Part shown: positions 41,708 through 51,123 of the stretch, piece after piece
Position numbering within the stretch: position 1 is the stretch's first letter
Layout of the letters: every line of letters begins with the position of its first letter
Origin: Rhizobium sp. SL86
Lineage (GTDB): Bacteria > Pseudomonadota > Alphaproteobacteria > Rhizobiales > Rhizobiaceae
Length of the DNA stretch: 64,000 nt
Assembly (NCBI RefSeq): GCF_026672545.1
Contig: NZ_JAPPRJ010000008.1
Coordinates: forward strand, 62,001-126,000
Reading direction: 5' to 3'
Notes under the pieces: generated by a model
What the model was told of the DNA's origin: nothing
Databases searched by the model: none
What the model saw: only the letters and a program-made list of their open reading frames with translations
Translations under genes and position numbers: made by a program

Positions 41708-44664
41708 TGGTGTCCTATCGTCTCGCGTCCGGCGGCGTCGTCAATCGCAGCCACACACTTGGCTTCTCCTTTGATGGCAAGAGCCATCGCGGTTTCGAGG
41801 GGGATACGCTGGCCTCCGCTTTGCTCGCCAATGGTCAGCTGCTCGTCGGCCGCAGCTTCAAATATCATCGTCCGCGCGGCATCGTGACCGCCGGTTCGGC
41901 GGAACCGAATGCGCTCGTTTCCATCGGCACCGGGGCCCGCACGGAACCGAACACCCGAGCGACCGTGGCGGAACTTTATGACGGGATGAGCGCCGCCAGC
42001 CAGAACCGCTGGCCCTCGCTTTCCTTCGATATCGGCGGCATTAACAGCCTGCTGTCGCCCTTCCTCTCGGCGGGTTTCTACTACAAGACCTTCATGTGGC
42101 CGGCTTCCTTCTGGGAAAAAGTCTATGAGCCGTTGATCCGCCGCGCCGCCGGTCTCGGACGGCTGGTGACGGAGGCAGATCCGGACCGCTACGAAAAGGC
42201 CTGGGCGCATTGTGACCTGCTGGTGATCGGCTCCGGTCCCGCGGGTCTGATGGCGGCGCTGGCTGCCGCGAGGGCCGGTGCTCGCGTCATCCTGGCGGAT
42301 GAAGGGTTCCGCCTCGGCGGCTCGCTTCTGTCGGAAAGCGTCTCCGTCGGTGGCCAGCCGGCGGCAGACTTTGCCGGCGCGGTGATTGCCGAGCTGTCCT
42401 CCCTGCCCAATGTCACGCTGATGCCGCGCACCACCGTCTTCGGCTGGTATGACGACATGGTGTTCGGCGCGGTCGAGAAGGTGCAGAAACATGTGGCCGA
42501 GCCGAGCCTCGACCTTCCGGTGGAGCGGCTCTGGCGTATCGTGGCGAAACGCGCCATCCTCGCCTCCGGCGGGGAAGAACGCCCGCTCGTTTTTGGTGGC
42601 AATGACCGTCCGGGCGTGATGACCGCGCAAGCGGCGCGCACCTATCTCAACCGCTACGGGGTGTCGGTCGGCCGCAAGGTGGCGATCTTCACCAATGGCG
42701 GCTCCGGTTACGGCTTGGCGCGTGATCTCGCGGCGGCCGGCGTCGAGGTGACGGCGCTGATCGATGCGCGGCGCGACAGCGGCGATCTCGTGCCGGACGG
42801 GTTGCGGCTGATCCGCGGCGGCGCGGTGACGGCGACCAAGGGGCATCTGGCGCTGAAAGGCATCATTGCCGACCGCTCCGGTTACGAGGAGGCGATCGCC
42901 TGCGATGCGCTGGCGATGTCCGGCGGCTGGTCGCCGATCGTGCATCTGATGTGCCAGCGCGGTGCCAGGCCGATCTGGTCGGAGGAAAAACAGGCGTTTC
43001 TGGCGCCGGATGTCGGTGCGGCCTTTGTGCCGGTCGGCAGTGCGGCAGGGTTTGCCGATCTCTCCGCCTGCCTGAAGGACGGGGCGGAGAAGGCGACGGC
43101 GCTTTGCCGCGACCTGGGACTTGCCGCTTACGAGGTGGACGTGCCGGAGGTGGAGGGTGCCTATGACCCCGATTTTGCGCCGCTCTGGTACGTGCCGGGC
43201 TCCAAGGGCAAGGCCTTCGTGGATTTCCAGAACGATGTGACGATTGCCGATCTGGGGCTGTCGCAGCGGGAAGGCTATCGCTCGATCGAGATGAGCAAAC
43301 GCTACACGACCGGCGGCATGGCGACCGATCAGGGCAAGCTCGGCAATGTCAACACGATCGGCATCGTCGCGGGCATGCGCGGCATTTCGCCCGCCGAGAT
43401 CGGCACCACGACCTTCCGCCCCTTTTATACGCCCGTCTCCTTCGGGGCGCTGGCGGGCACGTCGCGGGCTGAACATTCGCGGCCCGTGCGTCGCTCGCCG
43501 CTGCATGGCTGGGCGGCGAAGAACGGTGCGGTCTTCGTCGAGGCGGGGCTCTGGTACCGCTCCTCCTGGTTCCCGCGCGAGGGCGAAAAGACCTGGCGCG
43601 ACAGCGTCGACCGCGAGGTGCGCACCGTCCGGACGAGCGCCGGCCTCTGCGACGTCTCGACGCTCGGAAAGATCGAAATCTTTGGCGCAGGTGCTGCGGA
43701 ATTCCTCAACCGCGTCTACAGCAATGCCTTTCTGAAACTGCCGGTCGGCAAGGCGCGTTATGGCCTGATGCTGCGCGAGGATGGCATCGTCTATGACGAC
43801 GGCACCACCAGCCGGCTCTCCGAAAACCACTATGTGCTCACGACCACCACGGCCTATGCGGCGGAGGTGATGACGCATCTGGAATTTGCCGCGCAGACGC
43901 TCTTTCCGCATCTCGACGTGCGGTTTGCCTCCTCCTCCGACCAGTGGGCGCAGATGTCGATTGCCGGACCGAAGGCGCGAATCATCCTGCAGCGGGTGGT
44001 GGAAGACGATCTCTCCGATACCGCATTCCCCTTCCTTGCCGCGCGCGAGGTGACGCTGAAGGGCGGGCTTGCCGCCCGCCTGTTCCGCATCTCGTTTTCC
44101 GGAGAGCTGGCCTTCGAACTGGCCGTGCCCGCCGGTTATGGCGAGGCGGTCGCCGATGCCATCATGCAGGCCGGTTACGAGGAGGGCATCTGCGCTTACG
44201 GCGTCGAGGCGCTCAACGTGCTGCGCATCGAAAAGGGCCATGTGACGCACAACGAGCTGGACGGCCGCACCACCGCAGACGATGTGGGGCTTGGCCGGAT
44301 GATGGCGATGCAAAAGCCGGATTTTATCGGCAAACGGCTCTCCACCCGTTTCGGCCTGACGGCGGCCGACCGGCTGCAACTGGTGGGGCTGAAGCCGGTG
44401 GAGGCCGATGGCGAGATCAAGGCGGGCGCGCATCTCTTGAAGGAGAATGCCAAACCCTCCACCGTCAACGACCAGGGTTATGTGTCATCGGCCTGCTACT
44501 CGCCGACGCTCGGTTCGTATATCGCGCTCGCCATGCTGAAATCGGGCCGCGAACGGTATGGCGAAAAGATCGTGGTGTGGGATGCGTTGCGCGACAGCGA
44601 GATCCTGGCCGAAGTCTGCGCGCCGGTCTTCGTCGATCCCGATAACGTCAAACTCCAGGCATGA
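41707..44664 (+). CDS. soxA: Sarcosine oxidase alpha subunit
   Basis: A 985-residue protein in normal SoxA order: a 2Fe-2S-ferredoxin-like N-terminus with GRSFKYHRPRGIVTAG, an NAD-binding fold CDLLVIGSGPAGLMAALAA near residue 170, and a C-terminal GcvT-like folate domain (from about residue 600) with AGPKARIILQRV and GYEEGICAYGVEALNVLRIEKG. The folate domain takes the methyl unit as methylene-tetrahydrofolate. It overlaps soxD by one base and soxG follows 12 bases later. Confidence 0.95.
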   Translation: MVSYRLASGGVVNRSHTLGFSFDGKSHRGFEGDTLASALLANGQLLVGRSFKYHRPRGIVTAGSAEPNALVSIGTGARTEPNTRATVAELYDGMSAASQNRWPSLSFDIGGINSLLSPFLSAGFYYKTFMWPASFWEKVYEPLIRRAAGLGRLVTEADPDRYEKAWAHCDLLVIGSGPAGLMAALAAARAGARVILADEGFRLGGSLLSESVSVGGQPAADFAGAVIAELSSLPNVTLMPRTTVFGWYDDMVFGAVEKVQKHVAEPSLDLPVERLWRIVAKRAILASGGEERPLVFGGNDRPGVMTAQAARTYLNRYGVSVGRKVAIFTNGGSGYGLARDLAAAGVEVTALIDARRDSGDLVPDGLRLIRGGAVTATKGHLALKGIIADRSGYEEAIACDALAMSGGWSPIVHLMCQRGARPIWSEEKQAFLAPDVGAAFVPVGSAAGFADLSACLKDGAEKATALCRDLGLAAYEVDVPEVEGAYDPDFAPLWYVPGSKGKAFVDFQNDVTIADLGLSQREGYRSIEMSKRYTTGGMATDQGKLGNVNTIGIVAGMRGISPAEIGTTTFRPFYTPVSFGALAGTSRAEHSRPVRRSPLHGWAAKNGAVFVEAGLWYRSSWFPREGEKTWRDSVDREVRTVRTSAGLCDVSTLGKIEIFGAGAAEFLNRVYSNAFLKLPVGKARYGLMLREDGIVYDDGTTSRLSENHYVLTTTTAYAAEVMTHLEFAAQTLFPHLDVRFASSSDQWAQMSIAGPKARIILQRVVEDDLSDTAFPFLAAREVTLKGGLAARLFRISFSGELAFELAVPAGYGEAVADAIMQAGYEEGICAYGVEALNVLRIEKGHVTHNELDGRTTADDVGLGRMMAMQKPDFIGKRLSTRFGLTAADRLQLVGLKPVEADGEIKAGAHLLKENAKPSTVNDQGYVSSACYSPTLGSYIALAMLKSGRERYGEKIVVWDALRDSEILAEVCAPVFVDPDNVKLQA

Positions 44665-44675
44665 AGGAGACGCCG

Positions 44676-45227
44676 ATGACCATCGCCTTCGTTCACCGGC
44701 ATGTGCTGGAAGATCATATCACCGGCTTCGAGACGAAACCGAACCCCCACCACATCACGGTGCCGCGTCACCCGACCATTCTGACGGTCCTCGCCCATGC
44801 GGGTTCGGAGGCTGCCGTCGGTGCAGCCCTTCAGCGTCTGGATGGCGTAACCCTTCGTTTCTGCGGGCCGTGCGAATGGCTGTGTGTTTCGGAGACCGTA
44901 TCTGCGGAGGGGCTTTTGCGCCTTGTGCGCGAGATCGAAGGCGCCTCTGCCTTCGATCACAGCGATGGCCGGGTGCTGCTGCAGATCACCGGACCGAATG
45001 TGCGCAAAATCCTCGCCAAGTGCCTGGCCGTCGATCTGCATCCGGAAGCCTTTGCCATCGGAAGGTCTGCCAACATGCTGGTTGCGCATGTCTCGGGCAA
45101 TCTCGCCCGCACCGGGGAAAACAGCTTCGAGATCATCGTGCCGCGGTCTTATGCGGGCGTCGTGTTCGAAGAGTTGAAGGAAATGGGCCGCGAGTTTGCA
45201 CTCACGGCCGGATTTTCCGAGGCCTGA
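44676..45227 (+). CDS. soxG: Sarcosine oxidase gamma subunit
   Basis: A 183-residue SoxG-type GcvT-fold protein, including FCGPCEWLCVSE and LLQITGPNVRKILAKCLAVDLHPE. GGAG lies 6 bases before the ATG at 44676; an ATG at 44661 overlapping the soxA stop is less likely. It completes the heterotetrameric oxidase. Its stop codon abuts the stop of the convergent transporter with no spacing. Confidence 0.92.
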   Translation: MTIAFVHRHVLEDHITGFETKPNPHHITVPRHPTILTVLAHAGSEAAVGAALQRLDGVTLRFCGPCEWLCVSETVSAEGLLRLVREIEGASAFDHSDGRVLLQITGPNVRKILAKCLAVDLHPEAFAIGRSANMLVAHVSGNLARTGENSFEIIVPRSYAGVVFEELKEMGREFALTAGFSEA

Positions 45228-46430
45228 TCAGGCGATTGCCTCCTGCGGCTGGCGCGACGGGCCGAAGGCCGTGAGCGCAACCACCGCGGTCGCGACAGCG
45301 CAGAGCGTCATCACTAGGATCAGCGGCAGCGCGGTGCCGTCATCCAGCACGCCGATGGCGAAGCTTCCGAGTGCGCCGGCGCCGAAACCGAGCGCGCCCA
45401 TCAGAGCGGCTGCCGTGCCGGAAATCGCACCATGAGCCTCCATGGCGAGGATGTTGCAGGTCGGCATGATGCCGCCGATGGCCATCACCATGATAAAGAG
45501 CAGGATGCAGAGTGGAACGAGGCCTGCCATGCCGCTGACTTCCATGGACAGGAGAAGGAGGCCGGCAGCGGCGTAAACGCAGGCGCTGAGCTTGACCATG
45601 CCGCGGATGCCGATGCGGCCGGCAAGCTTTGCGCTGACCTGCGTTCCGATGCCGATGCCGATCGCGTTCAAGCTGAAAATGACCGCATAGGCGAGGGGAG
45701 AAAGCCCGTAGACATTGATCAGCACGAAGGACGAGCCAGCGATATAGGCAAAGAAGCCACCCTGGGCGAGCGCAAGCGCTCCGGCATAAGGAATGAAGTT
45801 GCGCATCACCAGAAGACGCGCATACCAGAAAATTGCGGTGCTCGGCCGGCTGCTGGCCCGCATGGCTGGCTTGCGGGTTTCAGGCAACATCAGGGCGGTG
45901 ATGAGCGCCACTGCGACGCCGAGGCCGGCAAGCACGGCGAAAATCACCCGCCAGTTGCTCCACTGCAGCAGGATGCCGCCGAACAGCGGTGCAAGGACCG
46001 GCGCCAGGCTGAGCACCAGCACGACCACAGACATCAGTTTTGCGGCCGCCTGGCCGGTATAGACGTCGCGGATCGAGGCCGTGGCGATGACCATGCCGAT
46101 CGAGCCGCCAATGCCCTGCAGGAAACGGAAGCCGAGCAGCTGGTCGGCCGTGGAACTGAAGAGACAGCCGAGCGAGGCCAGCACGAAGATGCTCAGCGCC
46201 AGATAGATCATCGGCTTGCGGCCGGTCTTGTCCGAGGCCGGGCCGTAGAACAGCTGGCCGATCGTGAAGCCGACGAAATAAGTCATCATGCTCAGCTGAA
46301 CGCGGGCGTCGGTGCTGGCCAGGTCTTCGGCCATACGCGGCATCGCCGCCACGTACATGTCGGTGGCAAAGGGACCCAGCGAGCACACGGCTCCCAGGGA
46401 GATCGCGAGTGACGTGTTTTTTTCTTGCAT
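45228..46430 (-). CDS. Bcr/CflA-type MFS efflux transporter
   Basis: A 400-residue MFS protein with 12 membrane segments; the motif A loop is GPASDKTGRKPMIYL, and FRFLQGIGGSIGMVIATASIRD is the Bcr/CflA signature of segment 5. It likely exports drugs or metabolites by proton antiport. The ATG at 46430 is preferred to an upstream TTG. It is divergent from a TetR gene with two tandem operators between them, so it is probably repressed by that regulator. Confidence 0.88.
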   Translation of the reverse strand: MQEKNTSLAISLGAVCSLGPFATDMYVAAMPRMAEDLASTDARVQLSMMTYFVGFTIGQLFYGPASDKTGRKPMIYLALSIFVLASLGCLFSSTADQLLGFRFLQGIGGSIGMVIATASIRDVYTGQAAAKLMSVVVLVLSLAPVLAPLFGGILLQWSNWRVIFAVLAGLGVAVALITALMLPETRKPAMRASSRPSTAIFWYARLLVMRNFIPYAGALALAQGGFFAYIAGSSFVLINVYGLSPLAYAVIFSLNAIGIGIGTQVSAKLAGRIGIRGMVKLSACVYAAAGLLLLSMEVSGMAGLVPLCILLFIMVMAIGGIMPTCNILAMEAHGAISGTAAALMGALGFGAGALGSFAIGVLDDGTALPLILVMTLCAVATAVVALTAFGPSRQPQEAIA

Positions 46431-46471
46431 GGGGGCGGTTCCGTAGCGCAAGGAGGTTGCAGGTCTGATTT

Positions 46472-46489
46472 GGAAACGATAACGTTTCC
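46472..46489. promoter_or_regulatory. TetR operator 1, GGAAACG-N4-CGTTTCC
   Basis: A perfect 7-bp-arm dyad in the 120-bp gap between the divergent efflux gene (start 46430) and the TetR gene (start 46551). It is repeated 29 bp downstream with the same arms. Confidence 0.75.
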
Positions 46490-46500
46490 TCTTCGCATAC

Positions 46501-46518
46501 GGAAACGCATCCGTTTCC
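46501..46518. promoter_or_regulatory. TetR operator 2, GGAAACG-N4-CGTTTCC
   Basis: Second copy of the dyad, start-to-start distance 29 bp, close to three helical turns, with different central bases (CATC against ATAA). Two such copies in a divergent intergenic region indicate cooperative binding by the adjacent TetR protein. Confidence 0.75.
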
Positions 46519-46550
46519 TATTGTCAACCGTCATTTTCGGGGAGGCGATC

Positions 46551-47204
46551 ATGTCAGGGGCAACCGCAACGTCAGGGCGTCCGCAAAGTCTGCCGGACGA
46601 AGAGCGTAAGGCATTGATTTTGCACGCGGCGGAAAATGTCTTCGCGCAATTCGGCTATGGCGATGCAACAATGGAAGAGGTGGCCCGCGTCTGCGGCATG
46701 GCTAAGAAGACGGTTTACAAATTCTATCCGGACAAGGCCTCCCTGTTCGGTGCGCTCGTCGAAAGCCATGACGACATGGCGCTGACCGAAGTCCGCTCGA
46801 CCTCTTTGCAGGGTTCAGCGCTTGCTGATCCGCGTGAAAGGCTGGCCCGGATGCTGGAGGAACTGGCAAACCTGATCCTGTCGCCGCGGCAGATCACGCT
46901 CACCCGACTCGTCATCGCCGAATCGATCAAATATCCGGAACTGGCGCGGCGGTTTCACCGTGACTGCGTGGAAAAGACGCTCGGACATGTCACCCAGGCG
47001 CTTGCCCAGGATGGTGCGCTTCAGCTGCCTGCCGGCATCGACCCGCGAATCGTTGCGGACATGTTCGTCTCCACCGTGCTTGGCACGGTCCACCTGCGAG
47101 CCTTGATGTTGAACGTGCCAAAGGTGGATCTGGAGGCGGAACTGAGCGATCGCATCACGTTTGCCACGGAGCTGCTCAGCCGGATCTTTCTTCGTACTGC
47201 CTGA
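46551..47204 (+). CDS. TetR-family transcriptional repressor
   Basis: A 217-residue regulator with the TetR HTH at residues 20-65: ILHAAENVFAQFGYGDATMEEVARVCGMAKKTVYKFYPDK. The C-terminal ligand domain has the AefR/TetR_C pattern with LARRFHRDCVEK. GGGGAGG gives a strong ribosome site before 46551. It is divergent from a Bcr/CflA efflux gene with two identical dyads between them, the classic layout of a drug-efflux repressor. Confidence 0.9.
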   Translation: MSGATATSGRPQSLPDEERKALILHAAENVFAQFGYGDATMEEVARVCGMAKKTVYKFYPDKASLFGALVESHDDMALTEVRSTSLQGSALADPRERLARMLEELANLILSPRQITLTRLVIAESIKYPELARRFHRDCVEKTLGHVTQALAQDGALQLPAGIDPRIVADMFVSTVLGTVHLRALMLNVPKVDLEAELSDRITFATELLSRIFLRTA

Positions 47205-47244
47205 TGTCCGGGGCCGGGGAGGGGGCTGGCGGATCTGCGGAGGC

Positions 47245-47727
47245 TCAGGAAATCGCCAGGATCTCCAACTCCTGGCCCGCAACCGTCACCAGAGCGCCGA
47301 CCGTCTTGCCAAGCAGCGCCTGGGCAACCGGCGAGACATAGGAGACGCTGCCGGCCTTCGGGTCGGCCTCATCCTCGCCGACGATGCGATAGGTCTGCAC
47401 GCGCCCGTCCTCACGCTCGAACCGCACCGTGCTACCAAAGGCAACCACCTCCTGCGATGTGGGCGCCGGGCGAAGTTCGGCGGTGCGCAGACGCTCCACT
47501 AGATACCGGATATCGCGGGCAGGTCCGGCCGACTGGCGCCGGCGTTCGTTGACATCGTCCACCGCCTGCGCCGCCTCGAAAGCAGCGCGCGCCAACGCCA
47601 GATCCCGCTCCAGCGCCTTCAACCCCTCTTCGGTGACGAGATTGGGATGCTGAGAGATGACCCGTTCGGGCAGGATGGTTTCTGCGGCGGTCTCTGCACT
47701 GTCTTCCTTGGTGAAGGCTACGCTCAA
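47245..47727 (-). CDS. GreA/GreB-like transcription elongation factor family protein
   Basis: A 160-residue protein. The N-terminal half is a helical hairpin (EEGLKALERDLALARAAFEAA, with a short tip) and the C-terminal half is the FKBP-like GreAB domain: VAFGSTVRFEREDGRVQTYRIVGEDEADPKAGSVSYVSPVAQALLGK. The coil tip lacks an obvious D-x-x-E-type acidic pair, so cleavage stimulation is uncertain; it resembles the shorter GreB-like relatives that only modulate RNA polymerase. Convergent with the TetR gene. Confidence 0.82.
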   Translation of the reverse strand: MSVAFTKEDSAETAAETILPERVISQHPNLVTEEGLKALERDLALARAAFEAAQAVDDVNERRRQSAGPARDIRYLVERLRTAELRPAPTSQEVVAFGSTVRFEREDGRVQTYRIVGEDEADPKAGSVSYVSPVAQALLGKTVGALVTVAGQELEILAIS

Positions 47728-47879
47728 GGGTCTTCAACTCCGGTGGGTGATCAAACGCTCATGATAGACCGGCGCGCGGGGAGGGGGAAGGGATGGGGGT
47801 GCTTTGCGTCTGCGAAAGCCCAATCCTGTTGGATCATCTGCAGGTAGAATTTCGCGCATTCTCGGTCTATAATCATAGA

Positions 47880-48089
47880 ATGACAAAAGCCGATATCAGA
47901 CGGGAAGCTACGGGAAAGTGGGTAGTGCGCGATCCGCGCAACGGTCGCTTCGTTGAGGTGCGCGGAGCAAACTCAATGAAACCGTCGAAGCTGGAGGTGG
48001 CTGGTGACATCGATCTGACGAAGCCGATTGCCGAGCAGGTGCTGGCACGTCCTCAGCCGCAGTCAAGCGCGGCACGAACCAGACGTTGA
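47880..48089 (+). CDS. Small putative antitoxin of a PIN-domain toxin
   Basis: A 69-residue protein (MTKADIRREATGKWVVRDPR at its start), basic, with a short beta-like N-terminal half and a flexible Gln/Arg-rich tail (ARPQPQSSAARTRR). It is not a recognisable AbrB, Phd or RHH domain. Its position 4 bases before a PIN-domain gene, and its size, make it the antitoxin. The shape suggests an N-terminal DNA-contact part and a disordered toxin-binding tail, which is inference. Confidence 0.65.
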   Translation: MTKADIRREATGKWVVRDPRNGRFVEVRGANSMKPSKLEVAGDIDLTKPIAEQVLARPQPQSSAARTRR

Positions 48090-48093
48090 GTGG

Positions 48094-48525
48094 ATGGCCG
48101 GCGTCCTGCTTGACACGCACGCGCTTTTCTGGCTCGTGACCTCTGTCGAAAGGCTGTCCGAAGAGGCGCTGCTTGCCATCACCGATGCTCGCGACGCGGG
48201 CGGTCTTCTCGTATCCCCGATTACGGCGTGGGAGTTGTCGATCGCATCTCACAAGCCTGCTCACCGGGACCCACCGAATTTGGGTGCCAACACGGCTTCG
48301 AGATGGTTCTCACAAGCCATTGCTGCAACCGGCGCAACGCTCGTTCCAATAAAACAGAAGATCGCCTGCGAAGCAGCATCCGTTGTGGTCGATACCGGTC
48401 ACAAGGACCCAGGCGATTGTTATCTGATTGCGACGGCGCGAATCCGCCGCGTACCCATCGTTACTCGCGATGCCATGCTTCAAAGGCTCGCTTCTCCCGA
48501 TTATCTCAGCGTGGTGGTTTGCTGA
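48094..48525 (+). CDS. PIN-domain toxin (VapC-type ribonuclease)
   Basis: A 143-residue PIN protein. Acidic site residues are seen in LLDTHALFWL (Asp7), TAWELSI (Glu47), HKDPGDCYLIATA (Asp105, Asp108) and VTRDAML (Asp126), giving the full metal-binding set. It would cleave tRNA or other RNA. It starts 4 bases after the putative antitoxin, so the pair is one transcript. It sits between a GreA/B-like gene and a dehydrogenase gene with no mobile element nearby. Confidence 0.85.
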   Translation: MAGVLLDTHALFWLVTSVERLSEEALLAITDARDAGGLLVSPITAWELSIASHKPAHRDPPNLGANTASRWFSQAIAATGATLVPIKQKIACEAASVVVDTGHKDPGDCYLIATARIRRVPIVTRDAMLQRLASPDYLSVVVC

Positions 48526-48687
48526 GCGCCGTCTGAGCCATGCGGTTGGCTTTACGCTGCACTCTGACAAATGCCCGATACCCGCCCTGCCATGCCGCAA
48601 ACGGCACAACTTCTTTCGCGAAAACGACTATTGCCTGTCATCACCTGCCTCTAGGCTCCAGCCAAACCGGTTCGGCCAAGGGAGTGT

Positions 48688-51123
48688 ATGCGGATGAAGA
48701 GTCATGCCAGGGTTGTCGTGATCGGCGGTGGGGTCGTCGGCTGTTCGGTGCTCTACCATCTCACCAAGTTTGGCTGGACGGACGTGGTTCTCGTCGAGCG
48801 CTCCGAACTCACCTCCGGTTCCACCTGGCATGCGGCAGGCGGCATGCACACCATCAACGGTGATCCGAACGTTGCCAAGCTGCAGAAATACACGGTCGAA
48901 CTCTATAAGGAGATCGAGGCCTATTCTGGCCAGGATATCGGCCTGCACATGACCTCCGGCCTGATGCTGGCAGCGACGCCCGAGCGGTTCGACTGGATGA
49001 AGTCGCTGCTTGCCAAGGGAAAATATGCCGGCGGCGAAGCGCGGCTGATTTCTGCGGACGAAGCCTATGAGATGATGCCGCTGCTTGACCCGACACAGTT
49101 CGTCGGTGCCGTCTTCGATCCGCATGAGGGCCATCTCGATCCTTATGGCACCACACATGCCTATGCCAAATCGGCCAGGAAGAACGGTGCCGAAATCTAC
49201 CTGCACACCAAGGTGGAGGCGCTCAGCCAGACACCGGACGGCACCTGGCGGGTGATCACCGACAAGGGCGAGATCTTTGCCGAACACGTGGTGAATGCGG
49301 CGGGGCTCTGGGCGCGCGAAGTCGGCCGCATGGTCGGGCTGGAACTGCCGGTGCTTGCCATGGAGCACATGTATCTCATCACCGAAGACATGGACGAAGT
49401 GGTCGATTTCAACCGCCGCACCGGCAAGGAACTGATGCATTGCGTCGATTTCGACGGCGAGATCTATATCCGCCAGGAACGCAACGGCATGCTGATGGGC
49501 ACCTACGAAAAGGACTGCCGCCCCTGGTCGCCGATCGAAACGCCCTGGAGTTTCGGCCACGAGCTTCTGGCGGAGGATCTGGAACGCATCACCAACGAGT
49601 TGGAGGTCGGCTTCCGGCATTTCCCCGCCTTCAACAATGCCGGCATCAGAAAGATCATCAACGGCCCCTTCACCTTTTCGCCGGACGGCAATCCGCTGGT
49701 CGGGCCGGTGCGCGGCATGACGAATTTCTGGTCGGCCTGCGCGGTCATGGCCGGCTTCAGCCAGGGCGGCGGCGTGGGGCTGGCGCTTGCCAACTGGATC
49801 ATCGAGGGCGATCCGGGGTTTGACGTCTTTGCAATGGATGTCTGCCGTTATGGCGATTACGCGACGCTTGCCTATACCAATGCCAAGGTGCGCGAAAACT
49901 ATTCGCGCCGTTTCTCGATCCGTTATCCGAACGAGGAACTGCCGGCGGCACGCCCGCTTTTGACGACGCCGATCTATGACCGGCTGAAGGCGGAAGGCTC
50001 TGTGTTCGGTGCATCCTATGGGCTGGAGACGCCGCTATGGTTCGCGCCACCGGGCGTGGAAGACCGTTTCTCCTGGCGCCGTTCGACGGATTTCGAGCAT
50101 GTTGGGGCGGAAGCCAAAGCGGTGCGTGCCGGCGTCGGCCTGATGGAGACATCTGGCTTTGCCAAATATTCGGTGAGCGGCGAAGGCGCAGCCGACTGGC
50201 TGGACCATCTGCTGGCGGGAAAAATCCCGCCGGCCGGGAAGATGGCGCTGGCGCCGATGCTGAACGAGGCCGGCAAGCTGATCGGCGACTTCACGCTGGC
50301 CAATCTGGACGACGACGATTTCCTGCTGATCGGCTCCGGTATTGCCGAGGACTACCACATGCGCTGGTTCGAGAGCCATCTGCCGGACGACGGCTCGGTG
50401 GAGATCAATCCGCTGGGCCTGAGCCTTGTCGGGCTGGCGGTTGCAGGGCCCAAGGCGCGTGCCGTGCTAGAGGGCCTGACACATGACGACCTTTCCAACG
50501 AGGCTTTCCCTTTCATGGCGATCCGGGAACTGGATCTCGGCATGGCGCCGGTGCTGATCGGCCGGGTCAGCTATACGGGCGATCTCGGCTACGAGCTGTG
50601 GATGCGGCCGGAATACCAGCGATATGTGTTCGATCTCCTGATGGAGGCGGGCAGGCCGCACGGCATCCGGCTTTTTGGTCTCCGGGCGCTCAACGCGCTG
50701 CGGCTGGAAAAATCCTATGGCAGCTGGTCGCGTGAATACCGCCCGCTGTACGGGCCGCTTGAGGCGGGGCTCGGGCGATTCGTGTCGCTGAAGAAGGAGG
50801 CGAATTTCATCGGCAAGATGGCGGCGATCGAAGAAAAGCTCTCCGGCGGAACGTTGAGGCTCGTCACCTTCGTCGTTGATGCGACGGATGCCGACGTGCT
50901 GGGCGACGAACCGATCTTCCTGAACGGCGCTGTGGTCGGCTGGGTGACATCCGGTGGTTATGCCCATGCATCCGCTTGTTCGGTCGCCCTCGGTTACGTT
51001 CCGAAGGCACATGCCATGGTCGAAACGGGCTGGCAGATCGAGATCCTGGGCGAGATGCACAATGCCGTGCTGACGCTCGAACCGCTGTTCGATCCATCCG
51101 GTTCGTTGATGCGTCAAGCGTGA
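48688..51123 (+). CDS. Dimethylglycine/sarcosine dehydrogenase (FAD plus GcvT)
   Basis: An 811-residue flavoprotein. The N-terminal FAD fold is VVVIGGGVVGCSVLYHL and the covalent-flavin-type motif SGSTWHAAGG places His48 as the candidate flavin attachment site. After about residue 430 comes a GcvT domain with FAKYSVSGEGAADWLDHLLAG, AGPKARAVLEGLTHDDL and ALRLEKSYGSW. It demethylates dimethylglycine or sarcosine and passes the one-carbon unit to tetrahydrofolate. It is a single-subunit relative of the soxBDAG complex 3 kb upstream. Exact substrate not decided by sequence. Confidence 0.85.
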   Translation: MRMKSHARVVVIGGGVVGCSVLYHLTKFGWTDVVLVERSELTSGSTWHAAGGMHTINGDPNVAKLQKYTVELYKEIEAYSGQDIGLHMTSGLMLAATPERFDWMKSLLAKGKYAGGEARLISADEAYEMMPLLDPTQFVGAVFDPHEGHLDPYGTTHAYAKSARKNGAEIYLHTKVEALSQTPDGTWRVITDKGEIFAEHVVNAAGLWAREVGRMVGLELPVLAMEHMYLITEDMDEVVDFNRRTGKELMHCVDFDGEIYIRQERNGMLMGTYEKDCRPWSPIETPWSFGHELLAEDLERITNELEVGFRHFPAFNNAGIRKIINGPFTFSPDGNPLVGPVRGMTNFWSACAVMAGFSQGGGVGLALANWIIEGDPGFDVFAMDVCRYGDYATLAYTNAKVRENYSRRFSIRYPNEELPAARPLLTTPIYDRLKAEGSVFGASYGLETPLWFAPPGVEDRFSWRRSTDFEHVGAEAKAVRAGVGLMETSGFAKYSVSGEGAADWLDHLLAGKIPPAGKMALAPMLNEAGKLIGDFTLANLDDDDFLLIGSGIAEDYHMRWFESHLPDDGSVEINPLGLSLVGLAVAGPKARAVLEGLTHDDLSNEAFPFMAIRELDLGMAPVLIGRVSYTGDLGYELWMRPEYQRYVFDLLMEAGRPHGIRLFGLRALNALRLEKSYGSWSREYRPLYGPLEAGLGRFVSLKKEANFIGKMAAIEEKLSGGTLRLVTFVVDATDADVLGDEPIFLNGAVVGWVTSGGYAHASACSVALGYVPKAHAMVETGWQIEILGEMHNAVLTLEPLFDPSGSLMRQA

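Noticed and set aside
41545..44433. Very long open frame on the minus strand opposite soxA
   Set aside because: It is antisense to a strongly conserved gene, has no ribosome site or recognisable domain, and is a product of GC-rich codon bias.
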